From an uncultured Lachnospiraceae bacterium (GTDB lineage: Bacteria > Bacillota > Clostridia > Lachnospirales > Lachnospiraceae), in assembly GCA_905209075.1 (NCBI GenBank), contig CAJLRL010000006.1, forward strand, positions 44,368-108,367: a stretch of 64,000 bases of DNA, given 5' to 3'. Under the pieces are notes generated by a model that searched no databases, had not been told where the DNA came from, and saw only the letters and a program-made list of their open reading frames with translations. This document shows, piece by piece, positions 43,006 through 51,552 of the stretch. A program made the translations under genes and the position numbers. The stretch's first letter is position 1, and each line of letters starts with the position of its first letter.

Positions 43006-43746
43006 TTATCTTATTTTTGTTAGAACATAACCTAATTTGATCCACTTATTCATATCATCAACATCGTTGCTGTCGACATAGAATGTTTCGCCATAGTTAT
43101 TTATAGGCTCAAGTGAACAGGGGGATGTCTGATGGAACTTTCTTATGTATGCACAATGTGTCTGCGTGTTTAAAAAAATACCTGTATCACCATCCCGTAT
43201 TGGATTGCGGCTGATCAAAATAATATCATCCTTATGGTATACAGGATGAAGATGATTACTTGTTATTTTAATGCCAAAATGAAGCTCACTGCCAAAGATC
43301 TTCCGGTAATGTGATATATTGATATCTTCGGAATTGCATGAGTCAAGATACATGCCGTCTTTCATATCGCCTGTAGGGATAAGAACAGGAATATAATCAT
43401 CAGGGTTTTTGCCGGACTGCGTTATCGAATTGGAGAACGCTAGTTCTGCATCTGTCAGCGCATCAATGTAATTTAACTGTCTTTTAGAAAGAAATTTCAG
43501 CTTTTTTACTACATCAATGTATGAGTCCCTGTAGCCAGCCAGCTCGCATGTATACTTTCCGGTTATCTTGTAGATAAGGTATGCGGTATAGACATCCAGC
43601 TTTGTAGTTTCGCAATTTATTATCCGTTTGTAAGATGATAAGGACATTTCCAGTTTCTCTGCGAACTGAGCCTGTGTTAATCCAAGACGGCTTCGTTCAA
43701 TCTCAAGATTGGTGGAAATGTTATCTGCCATTTCCGTATGGTTCAT
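43006..43746 (-). CDS. XRE regulator with S24-like C-terminal domain lacking the catalytic Ser
   Basis: The 246-residue protein has an N-terminal helix-turn-helix (about 12-65; LGLTQAQFAEKLEMSLSSYKR) and a C-terminal LexA/S24-like fold (about 150-235; FGIKITSNHLHPVYHKDDIILI, RDGDTGIFL, AYIRKF, LEPINNYGE). In true S24 proteins the motif GDSMxP supplies the catalytic Ser; here the matching stretch is SNHLHP, so Ser is replaced and self-cleavage is not expected. It may bind a ligand or partner instead. AAGGAG lies 12 bases before the ATG at 43746; an internal ATG (residue 6) is an alternative. Confidence 0.78.
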   Translation of the reverse strand: MNHTEMADNISTNLEIERSRLGLTQAQFAEKLEMSLSSYKRIINCETTKLDVYTAYLIYKITGKYTCELAGYRDSYIDVVKKLKFLSKRQLNYIDALTDAELAFSNSITQSGKNPDDYIPVLIPTGDMKDGMYLDSCNSEDINISHYRKIFGSELHFGIKITSNHLHPVYHKDDIILISRNPIRDGDTGIFLNTQTHCAYIRKFHQTSPCSLEPINNYGETFYVDSNDVDDMNKWIKLGYVLTKIR

Positions 43747-43849
43747 TTTTGACCTACACTCCTTAAAAAAAATAGTTAAAAAGGTAAAATTATAGGCATG
43801 AAATGAAATTCGTGCTTATATATAATGATTATTGTCAAAACACAAATTA

Positions 43850-43878
43850 AATATATAGGAAACGTCAATTACTGTCAA
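43850..43878 (-). promoter_or_regulatory. Sigma-A promoter of the XRE/S24-like gene
   Basis: On the minus strand TTGACA (43878-43873), 17 bases, TATATT (43855-43850). The untranslated leader to 43746 is about 95 bases. Confidence 0.75.
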
Positions 43879-43963
43879 ATGGAAATGTTTATTTTCTAAG
43901 AATGAAAGGAGAGAAGAGTTAAAAGGAGAATAATATAAAGAAAGTAAATGTTGAAGTTTAAAT

Positions 43964-43999
43964 AAAAAAAGTGCGCATTAAGAGTGCTGCACTTTTTTT
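43964..43999 (+). terminator. Orphan terminator in the 43.7-44.15 kb gap
   Basis: AAAAAGTGC (43966-43974) pairs with GCACTTTTT (43989-43997), with further T. No gene precedes it on this strand; the 80 bases before it hold two AAAAGGAG-like sites but only 5-6 codon ORFs, so it may end a small RNA. Confidence 0.75.
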
Positions 44000-44070
44000 A
44001 TTTGAAATTTTTAAAAAGTCCTTGCTCCGGCATTGATTCATACAGCCGCAATTGGTAAAATAACATAAGA

Positions 44071-44133
44071 GCAGATAATAAAACTTTCATTATCTGCATT
44101 GACAAAAAGCTGGGAAACAGATAAAAGGTTTCC
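44071..44133 (+). promoter_or_regulatory. Two hairpins and a candidate promoter ahead of the 91-residue gene
   Basis: GCAGATAAT (44071-44079) pairs perfectly with ATTATCTGC (44089-44097). TTGACA follows at 44099-44104 with TAAAAG 17 bases on, and a second dyad GGAAAC (44113-44118) / GTTTCC (44128-44133) lies over that -10. The first dyad could be an operator upstream of -35, the second an operator or leader hairpin. Confidence 0.5.
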
Positions 44134-44153
44134 ACAGATAAGGGGGAAGATTT

Positions 44154-44429
44154 ATGTCACTTACTTTTAGGCAATGGCGTGAAATGGCTATTATGGAATA
44201 TGAGGTTGTAAGTAAAAACTACAACAGGAAAGTATATGAGAGCGCTGTTATAGATAAAGATACACATAATGTCGAACTTGTGCAGCTTACATTGCGTGAG
44301 GTATTGGATAAATGTGAAGGAACAAATTATGAATATAATATCAAGCGTGCTATAATGAAATGCGTATATACAAATGACAGGCTTGAAAAGGAAGTCAAAG
44401 AAGTTATGGACGAATTTTACGAAGTCTGA
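44154..44429 (+). CDS. Small soluble protein of unknown function
   Basis: The 91-residue protein is not recognised. It is polar, with no membrane segment or signal; the C-terminal third (YNIKRAIMKCVYTNDRLEKEVKEVMDEFYEV) is probably helical and may form a coiled coil. AGGGGGAAG sits before the ATG, giving a strong ribosome site. It begins 17 bases before the GTG of fbp and so probably shares its transcript. Coding pattern is like the neighbours, so I regard it as a real gene. Confidence 0.65.
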   Translation: MSLTFRQWREMAIMEYEVVSKNYNRKVYESAVIDKDTHNVELVQLTLREVLDKCEGTNYEYNIKRAIMKCVYTNDRLEKEVKEVMDEFYEV

Positions 44430-44446
44430 TAAGGGAGAGTTTAAGG

Positions 44447-46405
44447 GTGGATAAGATACAATTACATTATTTAGAACAGCTTTCAGAGATGTATCCGACA
44501 ATAGGAAATGCATCAACGGAGATAATAAATTTACAGGCAATTTTAAATCTGCCAAAAGGAACGGAACATTTTTTGTCGGATGTGCATGGTGAATATGATG
44601 CATTTTCGCATGTCCTTAAGAACGGATCAGGTGCGGTACGCAAAAAAATAGATGACGTATTTGGAGGAACTTTAAGCAGTGAAGATAAGTCAGGACTTGC
44701 AACACTTATATATTATCCGCGCGAAAAGATGGAGCTTGTAAGAAAAAAAGAAAAAGATATAGATTTATGGTATAAGACTACACTGTACAGGCTTATAGAA
44801 GTATGTAAGACTGTATCGTCAAAATACACAAGATCAAAAGTAAGAAAAGCACTGCCAAAAGATTATGCATATGTGATAGAGGAACTTATCACAGAAAAGC
44901 CTGAGGTGCTAAATAAAGAGGCGTATTATGACTCAATCATAAATACAATAGTTGAACTTGGAACAGCGGAGGACTTTATTGATGCGCTGTCTGAACTCAT
45001 ACAGCAGCTTGTAATCGATCATCTGCATGTGCTTGGAGATATTTATGACAGGGGCGCCGGCCCACATCTTATAATGGATAGGCTGTGCAGCTACCATTCT
45101 CTGGATATCCAGTGGGGAAACCATGATATCATATGGATGGGTGCAGCGGCAGGAAACCTTGCCTGTATCGCAACTGTGATACGAAACAGCATACGATATG
45201 GAAATCTTGATGTGCTTGAGGAAGGATATGGAATAAATATGCTGCCACTTGCAACATTTGCGATGAAAGCTTATGCAGATGATCCGTGTGACAGGTTTGT
45301 ATTCAAGGTAGCACCTGTTGGAACTGATAATATCGAAAATGACCTTACAAAAAAAATGCACAAGGCGATTGCCATGATCAGATTTAAGCTTGAGGGACAG
45401 CTCATAAAAAAATGGCCTGAATATGGTATGAACGACAGGCTTTTACTTGAGCATATAGATTATGTCAAAGGAACTATTGAAATAGAGGGGAAGACATATA
45501 AAATGCTTGATACATATTTCCCTACGATAGATCCAGATGATCCATACAGGCTTACAGATGAAGAAGAGGAAGTTATGAACCGTCTCCGCTCATCTTTTAT
45601 ACATTGTGACAAATTAAAGACGCATGTTAAACTTCTGCTTAAAAAAGGAAGTATGTACAAAGTCTACAATGGAAATCTTCTTTTCCACGGGTGCATTCCG
45701 TTTGATGATTATGGAGAATTTGCAAAAGTAAACGTATATGGAAGATTATACAGTGGAAAGGCATTATTTGATGTGCTTGAGACATATGTCAGAAAGGCAT
45801 TTTTCTCAGATGATCCGTTGGAAAAAGAAAAAGGAGTCGACATTATGTGGTATATATGGACGGCACCATACTCCCCGCTGTATGGCAGAAAAAAAATGTC
45901 CACATTTGAGAGATATTTTGTAGATGATGAAACATTAAAAACAGAAACTAAGAATTCCTATTATGAATACATAAAAAAACCGGAATATGCAGATAAAGTA
46001 TTAAAGGAATTCGGCTTACATGGATCGAGGGTACATATAATAAACGGACATGTTCCTGTCCACAGAATGAAAGGGGAGAGTCCTGTAAAGAGTAACGGAA
46101 AGGTTATTATGATCGATGGTGGTTTTTCTAAAGCATATCGCAGAAGAACCGGAATAGCCGGATATACACTGATATATAATTCTTATGGACTTACACTTAC
46201 AGCACATGAACCATTTGAATCACCTGAAACAGCTGTAAGAGATGAAAGAGATATAGTTTCAAGGCGGGAAGCAGTTGAAAATATGGATAAAAGAATCCTT
46301 GTCGGAGATACGGATGTCGGTGAAAAGATGCGTGAGAAAATAAGTGATCTGAAGGAACTTATCGGGGCATATCGTTCCGGAGAGATAGTTGAGAGGGATA
46401 AGTAA
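44447..46405 (+). CDS. fbp: Class III fructose-1,6-bisphosphatase
   Basis: This is the Firmicute-type (class III) gluconeogenic phosphatase, unrelated to classes I and II, built on a metallophosphoesterase core. The 652-residue protein shows LSDVHGEYDAFSHVLKNGSG near residue 45, GDIYDRGAGPHLIMDRL, WGNHDIIWMGAAAGN and NGHVPVHRMKGESPVKSNGK. Length matches the family (about 640-670). It starts with GTG (44447), 9 bases after GGGAG; no ATG fits. Its stop overlaps the larB start by one base (TAATG). Confidence 0.95.
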   Translation: MDKIQLHYLEQLSEMYPTIGNASTEIINLQAILNLPKGTEHFLSDVHGEYDAFSHVLKNGSGAVRKKIDDVFGGTLSSEDKSGLATLIYYPREKMELVRKKEKDIDLWYKTTLYRLIEVCKTVSSKYTRSKVRKALPKDYAYVIEELITEKPEVLNKEAYYDSIINTIVELGTAEDFIDALSELIQQLVIDHLHVLGDIYDRGAGPHLIMDRLCSYHSLDIQWGNHDIIWMGAAAGNLACIATVIRNSIRYGNLDVLEEGYGINMLPLATFAMKAYADDPCDRFVFKVAPVGTDNIENDLTKKMHKAIAMIRFKLEGQLIKKWPEYGMNDRLLLEHIDYVKGTIEIEGKTYKMLDTYFPTIDPDDPYRLTDEEEEVMNRLRSSFIHCDKLKTHVKLLLKKGSMYKVYNGNLLFHGCIPFDDYGEFAKVNVYGRLYSGKALFDVLETYVRKAFFSDDPLEKEKGVDIMWYIWTAPYSPLYGRKKMSTFERYFVDDETLKTETKNSYYEYIKKPEYADKVLKEFGLHGSRVHIINGHVPVHRMKGESPVKSNGKVIMIDGGFSKAYRRRTGIAGYTLIYNSYGLTLTAHEPFESPETAVRDERDIVSRREAVENMDKRILVGDTDVGEKMREKISDLKELIGAYRSGEIVERDK

Positions 46406-47160
46406 TGAAAAAATCCGAACTTACGGAAATATTAAATGATGTAAAAACAGGTAAGCTTTCAGTTGATGGCGCTGTCGATAAAATTAAACTTGAACCATTT
46501 CAGGATATAGGCTATGCAAAAGTTGATACGCAAAGGGAGCTGCGGCAGGGAGTTGCAGAGGTTATATATGGAATGGGCAAAACTGCAGAACAGATAAGTG
46601 GAATAGTAAATGAAATGAACCGGCAGGGACAGGACAGGATCCTTATTACCAAAATATCAAAAGAAAAAGCCCGTAAGCTATCAAAAAGTATAAAGTTTGA
46701 TTACTATGAAGAAGCACAGATAGGCATAGTCGGAGGAATCCCTAAGCCGTCAGGAAACGGACAGATAGTGATAGCAACTGGTGGGACAAGTGATTACAAT
46801 ATTGCTGAGGAGGCTGCGCTTACGGCAGAAGCTTACGGCAATAAAGTACTTAGATTGTACGATGTAGGAGTTGCAGGTGTTCACAGATTGATCGCAAATT
46901 CGCAGTATCTTATAAATGCAAATGTTGTGATAGCAATCGCAGGAATGGAGGGGGCATTAGCATCTGTAGTTGGAGGAATGGTTGATTGCCCGGTAATAGC
47001 AGTGCCTACAAGTGTTGGATATGGAGCATCGTTTGGAGGAGTAGCGGCACTTTTATCAATGCTGAACTCCTGCGCAAGTGGTGTAAGTGTGGTAAATATT
47101 GACAATGGATTTGGGGCAGGATATCTTGCAAGCATGATAAATCAAAGGACACAGGTATAA
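46405..47160 (+). CDS. larB: LarB family protein (nickel pincer cofactor biosynthesis / AIR carboxylase-like)
   Basis: LarB carboxylates and hydrolyses nicotinic acid adenine dinucleotide at the start of nickel-pincer nucleotide synthesis for lactate racemase. The 251-residue protein has the PurE-like C-terminal core: IVIATGGTSDYNIAEEAALTAEAYG, LYDVGVAGVHRL, VVIAIAGMEGALASVVGGMV and VIAVPTSVGYGASFGG. LarC and LarE, needed for the complete cofactor, are not in the window. Translationally coupled to fbp. Confidence 0.92.
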   Translation: MKKSELTEILNDVKTGKLSVDGAVDKIKLEPFQDIGYAKVDTQRELRQGVAEVIYGMGKTAEQISGIVNEMNRQGQDRILITKISKEKARKLSKSIKFDYYEEAQIGIVGGIPKPSGNGQIVIATGGTSDYNIAEEAALTAEAYGNKVLRLYDVGVAGVHRLIANSQYLINANVVIAIAGMEGALASVVGGMVDCPVIAVPTSVGYGASFGGVAALLSMLNSCASGVSVVNIDNGFGAGYLASMINQRTQV

Positions 47161-47161
47161 A

Positions 47162-47671
47162 ATGTATAGAGTTGATGGTTTCGATTTTGAGTCGGAAGGT
47201 ATGGCAGAAATTGCCAGAAAAGAAAAAAATGGTATTAAATATATAAAAGAAAAAACAAAAATGGATGATCCCTTTGAGGTCGCAAAACTGTATACCCAGC
47301 TTAGCAGACCGGGAATGTTTAAGACGGCGGTCGGATTTGCTTTCCTGATAGAGCTTCAGGAGTATCTTTATGCAAACCCATATATAGAAAACACGGACAT
47401 CCGTTGTATACGGATACCTGATGAGGAAAAACTAAGGCAGAGGCATGAAATGAAATACAAAAAGAAATTTCATATTGCACTCTTTTTTGCTATTATTTTT
47501 GCAGTTGTGATAGTTGCACTTTTTACGATCACATATGTGAGCGGACACAGTCCTTATATAACAGATTATGAGGATGAGATAGTAAACAAATATGAGGCGT
47601 GGGAAAAGCAGCTTGACGAGAGAGAACAGGCATTAGATCAGAAAGAGGCGGATACACAGTGGAAAGAATAA
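47162..47671 (+). CDS. Single-pass membrane protein of unknown function
   Basis: The 169-residue protein has a soluble N-terminal region (1-97), a basic stretch (KYKKKFH), one membrane segment (about 102-123; IALFFAIIFAVVIVALFTITYV) and a short extracytoplasmic helix rich in E, K and Q (YEAWEKQLDEREQALDQKEAD), probably a coiled coil. No family is recognised. The ATG is one base after larB, and its end overlaps the response regulator start by 13 bases, which ties it to the two-component system. Confidence 0.72.
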   Translation: MYRVDGFDFESEGMAEIARKEKNGIKYIKEKTKMDDPFEVAKLYTQLSRPGMFKTAVGFAFLIELQEYLYANPYIENTDIRCIRIPDEEKLRQRHEMKYKKKFHIALFFAIIFAVVIVALFTITYVSGHSPYITDYEDEIVNKYEAWEKQLDEREQALDQKEADTQWKE

Positions 47672-48339
47672 AAATACTTGTCGTTGATGATGAAAGCAGA
47701 ATGAGAAAACTTGTAAAAGATTTCCTTGTAAGAGAAAATTATGAGGTGATAGAGGCTGGAGACGGAGAGGAAGCGCTTGATAAATTCTATGAGGATAAGG
47801 ACATAGCGCTCATAGTACTCGATGTCATGATGCCGAAATTAAATGGCTGGGAGGTCTGCAGGGAAGTAAGGCAGACTTCGAAAGTACCTGTTATTATGCT
47901 CACAGCGAAAGGTGATGAGAGTGACGAATTAAACGGATTTGAACTTGGCGCAGACGAATACATTTCAAAGCCTTTTTCACCGAAAATCCTTGTCGCAAGG
48001 GTTACTGCCCTGCTTCGCAGAACTAATAAAATAGGGCAGGAAGCCGATGTGCGTGAGGTCGGAGGCATAAAAATGGACAAAACAGCGCATACAGTAACGA
48101 TCGAAGGAAAAAATATAGATTTAAGCTTTAAGGAATTTGAACTTCTTGAGTATTTTATAGATAATCAGGGAGTTGCTCTTTCCAGGGAAAGAATACTAAA
48201 TTCTGTCTGGAGTTATGACTATTTTGGAGATGCAAGGACCATAGACACACATGTCAAAAAACTCCGCAGTAAAATGATGGACAAGGGAAATTATATAAAG
48301 ACCGTATGGGGCCTTGGATATAAGTTTGAGGTCGAATGA
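47659..48339 (+). CDS. OmpR/PhoB-type response regulator
   Basis: The 226-residue protein has a receiver domain (LVVDDESRMRKL, phosphoacceptor in ALIVLDVMMPKLNGW about residue 54, Lys in ISKPFSP) and a C-terminal winged helix (about 130-226; FELLEYFIDNQGVALSRERILNSVW, RTIDTHVKKLRSKM, VWGLGYKFE). It starts with GTG (47659) after AGAGG, overlapping the previous gene by 13 bases. Its stop overlaps the kinase start as ATGA. It is the partner of the kinase that follows; signal unknown. Confidence 0.94.
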   Translation: MERIKILVVDDESRMRKLVKDFLVRENYEVIEAGDGEEALDKFYEDKDIALIVLDVMMPKLNGWEVCREVRQTSKVPVIMLTAKGDESDELNGFELGADEYISKPFSPKILVARVTALLRRTNKIGQEADVREVGGIKMDKTAHTVTIEGKNIDLSFKEFELLEYFIDNQGVALSRERILNSVWSYDYFGDARTIDTHVKKLRSKMMDKGNYIKTVWGLGYKFEVE

Positions 48340-49814
48340 TCATGAAAAAGAAAACATCTTTGTCGTTTCAGCTCGTATTCACAATGCTCATACTTGTAAT
48401 AGGTGTGGTCGGGATTTTCTGGATCATGAATAACACGCTGCTTGAAAAATATTATGTGTACAGCAAAGAAAAAGAAATGCTTTCAGTGTACGATATGGTA
48501 AATCGTGCAGCAGTTGATGATGATCTTTCGGATTCACAATTTAATCTGTCCTTAAAGAAAAAATGTGCGAGAGGAAATATAGACGTTGTTGTATTTAACA
48601 AGTATGGCAAGGTAGTAATAGAAGGACCTGCTGACAGTCAGGAGATAATGGGGCTGCTGTTTGAAGCGGGGCTTTATAAGTATTCGGCAGAATATAACAG
48701 TAAAAAGATCATAAGGCAGAGGGATTCAAACCTTGGAACTGACTACATTATAATAAATACATTACTGGCTGATGGTAATTATATATATATGAAAACTCCG
48801 ATAGAAAGTATCAGGGAAAGCGTAAACGTTTCAAACCAGTTCTTTTTGATAGGAGGATTTGTTGCAGTTATAATAGGTATTATCGTGATCGTATTTCTTG
48901 CACGTAATTTATCAAGACCGATACGCAGCCTGTCGAATCTGTCAATGAGGATGGCTGCACTTGATTTTGAAGCAGAATATATCCATACAAAACATGGAGC
49001 AAGGGAGATCGATGAACTCGGTGAACACATGAATGAATTGTCTGGTGCACTTGAGCATACAATTTCAGAGCTTAAAATAGCAAATAATGAATTAAAACGT
49101 GATATAAAGAAAAAAGAAGAAATAGATGAGATGCGGAAAGAATTTCTCTCAAATGTATCACATGAGCTTAAGACACCGCTCGCACTTATATCAGGATATG
49201 CGGAAGGACTTAAGGATGCAGTCAATGATGATGAGGAGAGCCGCAATTTTTACTGTGAAGTAATAATGGATGAGACGGACAAGATGAACCGCATGGTAAT
49301 GAAGCTGCTTTCATTAAACAAACTTGAGTTTGGCAAGGATACAGTTGAAATTGAGCGGTTTGACATAACAGAAGTTATAGCAGGAGTTATAAATTCATCA
49401 TCACTTATGGCAGCACAAAACGATATAAATATCGTGTTTGATGATAGCAGACATGAATATGTCTGGGGTGATGTGTTCAAGATAGAGGAAGTGCTGACAA
49501 ATTATATAAGCAATGCGATAAATCACTGCGAAGGCAGAAAAGAGATTGTGGTATCATACGAAAAGGTGGATAATAAATTACGAGTAAGCGTGTTTAATAC
49601 CGGAAAGCAGATACCAGAGGATTCCCTTGACAAAGTATGGATCAAGTTTTACAAAGTAGATAAGGCCAGGACCAGAGAATATGGTGGAAGTGGGATAGGA
49701 TTATCTATAGTAAAAGCCATAATGGAGCTTCACGACCAAAAATGTGGAGTGATAAACAGGGAGGATGGAGTAGAATTCTGGTTTGAACTGGAATTATGTA
49801 TTGTAAACAGTTAA
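48336..49814 (+). CDS. Sensor histidine kinase
   Basis: The 492-residue kinase has two membrane segments (about 12-32 and 168-190) around an extracytoplasmic sensor domain, a HAMP linker (about 190-245), a coiled region, the phosphoacceptor His in FLSNVSHELKTPLALISGYAEGL (about residue 278) and an ATPase domain (NYISNAINHCEG, GGSGIGLSIVKAIMELH). All motifs are intact. The ATG overlaps the response regulator stop (ATGA); a second in-frame ATG at 48342 is possible. Confidence 0.94.
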   Translation: MIMKKKTSLSFQLVFTMLILVIGVVGIFWIMNNTLLEKYYVYSKEKEMLSVYDMVNRAAVDDDLSDSQFNLSLKKKCARGNIDVVVFNKYGKVVIEGPADSQEIMGLLFEAGLYKYSAEYNSKKIIRQRDSNLGTDYIIINTLLADGNYIYMKTPIESIRESVNVSNQFFLIGGFVAVIIGIIVIVFLARNLSRPIRSLSNLSMRMAALDFEAEYIHTKHGAREIDELGEHMNELSGALEHTISELKIANNELKRDIKKKEEIDEMRKEFLSNVSHELKTPLALISGYAEGLKDAVNDDEESRNFYCEVIMDETDKMNRMVMKLLSLNKLEFGKDTVEIERFDITEVIAGVINSSSLMAAQNDINIVFDDSRHEYVWGDVFKIEEVLTNYISNAINHCEGRKEIVVSYEKVDNKLRVSVFNTGKQIPEDSLDKVWIKFYKVDKARTREYGGSGIGLSIVKAIMELHDQKCGVINREDGVEFWFELELCIVNS

Positions 49815-49829
49815 AAAATGTGGTACTAT
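49801..49829 (+). promoter_or_regulatory. Candidate promoter of the lipoprotein gene
   Basis: TTGTAA (49801-49806), 17 bases, TACTAT (49824-49829), with TG one base before the -10. It overlaps the 3' end of the kinase gene. Confidence 0.5.
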
Positions 49830-49857
49830 GAATATAAAACATAGGAGAAAAGTCACA

Positions 49858-50547
49858 GTGAAAATGAAAAGAAAAAAATTAAGTACTATGCTCATGGGAC
49901 TCGTTTTTTCATTCAGTCTTACAGGATGTGGAACTTCACTGTATGAGATGACGGCAGATGAACAGGATGTCGTGGTTCATTATGCCGCATATGCCGTTTC
50001 AAAATATAACATATATCAAAAAGATGGAATGACATCGGCACAGCCTGGTGACGAGGATGAAAAACAGACTAAAGAACAGGAAACAGAACAGCCGGATAAT
50101 TCCGGCACTACAGATGAACAAACAGATAAGACAGAAAAAGTTTCATTAGCCGATGCGCTTGGACAAAGCAGCCTGTCTGTGGTGTACAATGGTCTTGATA
50201 CAGCAGATAACTTTCAGGAAGGAAGAGTTTATTCGCTGGAGGCAGGAGCTGGAAATCAGTATGCTATTTTAAAATTTACGATATCAAATCCGACAGATAG
50301 TGCTGTTTCAGTAGATGCGTTTAATAATGGACATACTTATAAGGCGGTATTTGGCGGCAGTGAGTCATATGAAGCGGAGAACACATTCCTTACCTATTCA
50401 CTGTCCACATATCAGGGGACAATAGAGGCAGGAGCTTCAGTAGATGTAGTATTGCTGTTTAAGGTGCCACAGTCACTGCAGCCACAGAGTGACAGCGTAT
50501 CTTTGATGGTACATATGAACGATAAAGATTATTCAGTAGAATTATAA
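49858..50547 (+). CDS. Lipoprotein with immunoglobulin-like (DUF4352-like) domain
   Basis: The 229-residue protein has a lipoprotein signal peptide with lipobox LTGCG (Cys about residue 23), a Pro/Glu/Asp/Gln/Thr-rich linker (about 60-100), and a beta-sandwich-like C-terminal domain (about 105-229) with the pattern NQYAILKFTISNPTDSAVSV seen in DUF4352-type extracellular proteins. It should be anchored to the outer face of the membrane. The GTG at 49858 is chosen, 10 bases after AGGAG (49843-49847); the ATG at 49828 precedes that site and the ATG at 49864 is far from it. It may report to, or be controlled by, the adjacent two-component system. Confidence 0.78.
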   Translation: MKMKRKKLSTMLMGLVFSFSLTGCGTSLYEMTADEQDVVVHYAAYAVSKYNIYQKDGMTSAQPGDEDEKQTKEQETEQPDNSGTTDEQTDKTEKVSLADALGQSSLSVVYNGLDTADNFQEGRVYSLEAGAGNQYAILKFTISNPTDSAVSVDAFNNGHTYKAVFGGSESYEAENTFLTYSLSTYQGTIEAGASVDVVLLFKVPQSLQPQSDSVSLMVHMNDKDYSVEL

Positions 50548-50581
50548 ATACGAATCATAAATGAAGGGTGGAGGAATTTCT

Positions 50582-51484
50582 ATGGATACAAATATTCTTT
50601 TAGAGTCAGGAACCAATGAATTAGAGGTATTAGAGTTTACATTAGGAGATAATCATTACGGAATAAATGTTGCAAAGATCAGAGAGATTTTGCAGTACAC
50701 ACCGGTTACACCGGTTCCAAATTCACATCCAAGTGTGGAAGGTATATTTATGCCGCGTGATACAATGATAACAGTTATTGATCTTAAAAAATGTCTTGGA
50801 TTACCGGAGACAGATGAAAAAGGATTATTTATCATAACCAATTTCAACAAATTAAATGTAGCATTCCATGTAGACGAAGTTATAGGAATACACAGAGTAT
50901 CATGGGAGAATATAATAAAACCGGATTCTACTATCCAGGGTAGAGACGGAAGTACGGCAACGGGTGTTATAAAGATGAATGATAAGCTTGTTGTCATACT
51001 TGATTTTGAATCGATCGTGTCATCAATAAGTCCGGAAACAGGTCTGAGGGTAAATGACATAGACAATATGGAAAGCAGGGATAGAAGCGATTCGACAATA
51101 CTTATCGCAGAGGATTCTGCGCTTCTTAGCAAGCTTATAACAGACTGTCTGAAAAAAGCAGGATATGTAAAGCTTGTAGTCACAGAAAACGGACAGGAGG
51201 CATGGGATAAGATCTGTGAGCTTAAGGCAGCAGGAGATATTACCGAAAAATTAAATTGTATCATCACAGATATTGAAATGCCGCTTATGGATGGACACAG
51301 ACTTACAAAGCTTGTAAAGAGCGATGCAGCATTAAAAGAAATCCCTGTTATAATTTTCTCATCACTTGTCAATGAAGAAATGCGCATAAAAGGAGAACAG
51401 CTTGGAGCTGATGCACAGCTTACAAAGCCGGAGATCGGACAACTTGTAGATGCAATAGACAAGCTTATTGGAACGAATAAATAA
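50582..51484 (+). CDS. cheV: Chemotaxis protein CheV
   Basis: CheV couples receptors to CheA and acts in adaptation. The 300-residue protein fuses an N-terminal CheW-like domain (about 12-160; LEFTLGDNHYGINVAKIREIL, VEGIFMPRDTMITVIDLKK) with a C-terminal receiver (about 172-300; TILIAEDSALLSKL, phosphoacceptor Asp in CIITDIEMPLMDGH, Lys in QLTKPEI). GGAGGAATTTCT precedes the ATG at 50582; the longer start at 50561 has no site. It is not within a chemotaxis operon. Confidence 0.94.
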   Translation: MDTNILLESGTNELEVLEFTLGDNHYGINVAKIREILQYTPVTPVPNSHPSVEGIFMPRDTMITVIDLKKCLGLPETDEKGLFIITNFNKLNVAFHVDEVIGIHRVSWENIIKPDSTIQGRDGSTATGVIKMNDKLVVILDFESIVSSISPETGLRVNDIDNMESRDRSDSTILIAEDSALLSKLITDCLKKAGYVKLVVTENGQEAWDKICELKAAGDITEKLNCIITDIEMPLMDGHRLTKLVKSDAALKEIPVIIFSSLVNEEMRIKGEQLGADAQLTKPEIGQLVDAIDKLIGTNK

Positions 51485-51495
51485 AGAGAAAATAT

Positions 51496-51530
51496 TTTAA
51501 GGGATGTGGTGGAAAGCTACATCCCTTAAA
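51496..51530 (+). terminator. 12-bp hairpin after cheV
   Basis: TTTAAGGGATGT (51496-51507) pairs perfectly with ACATCCCTTAAA (51519-51530). There is no following T run, so termination would be partial; it lies directly before the next gene. Confidence 0.5.
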
Positions 51531-51552
51531 GTAGTTTAAATGGAGATTATTT

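Noticed and set aside
50656..51462. Long open frame of 268 codons on the minus strand
   Set aside because: It lies entirely antisense to cheV, has no ribosome site, and its Ser/Ile-rich product is typical of an antisense shadow.
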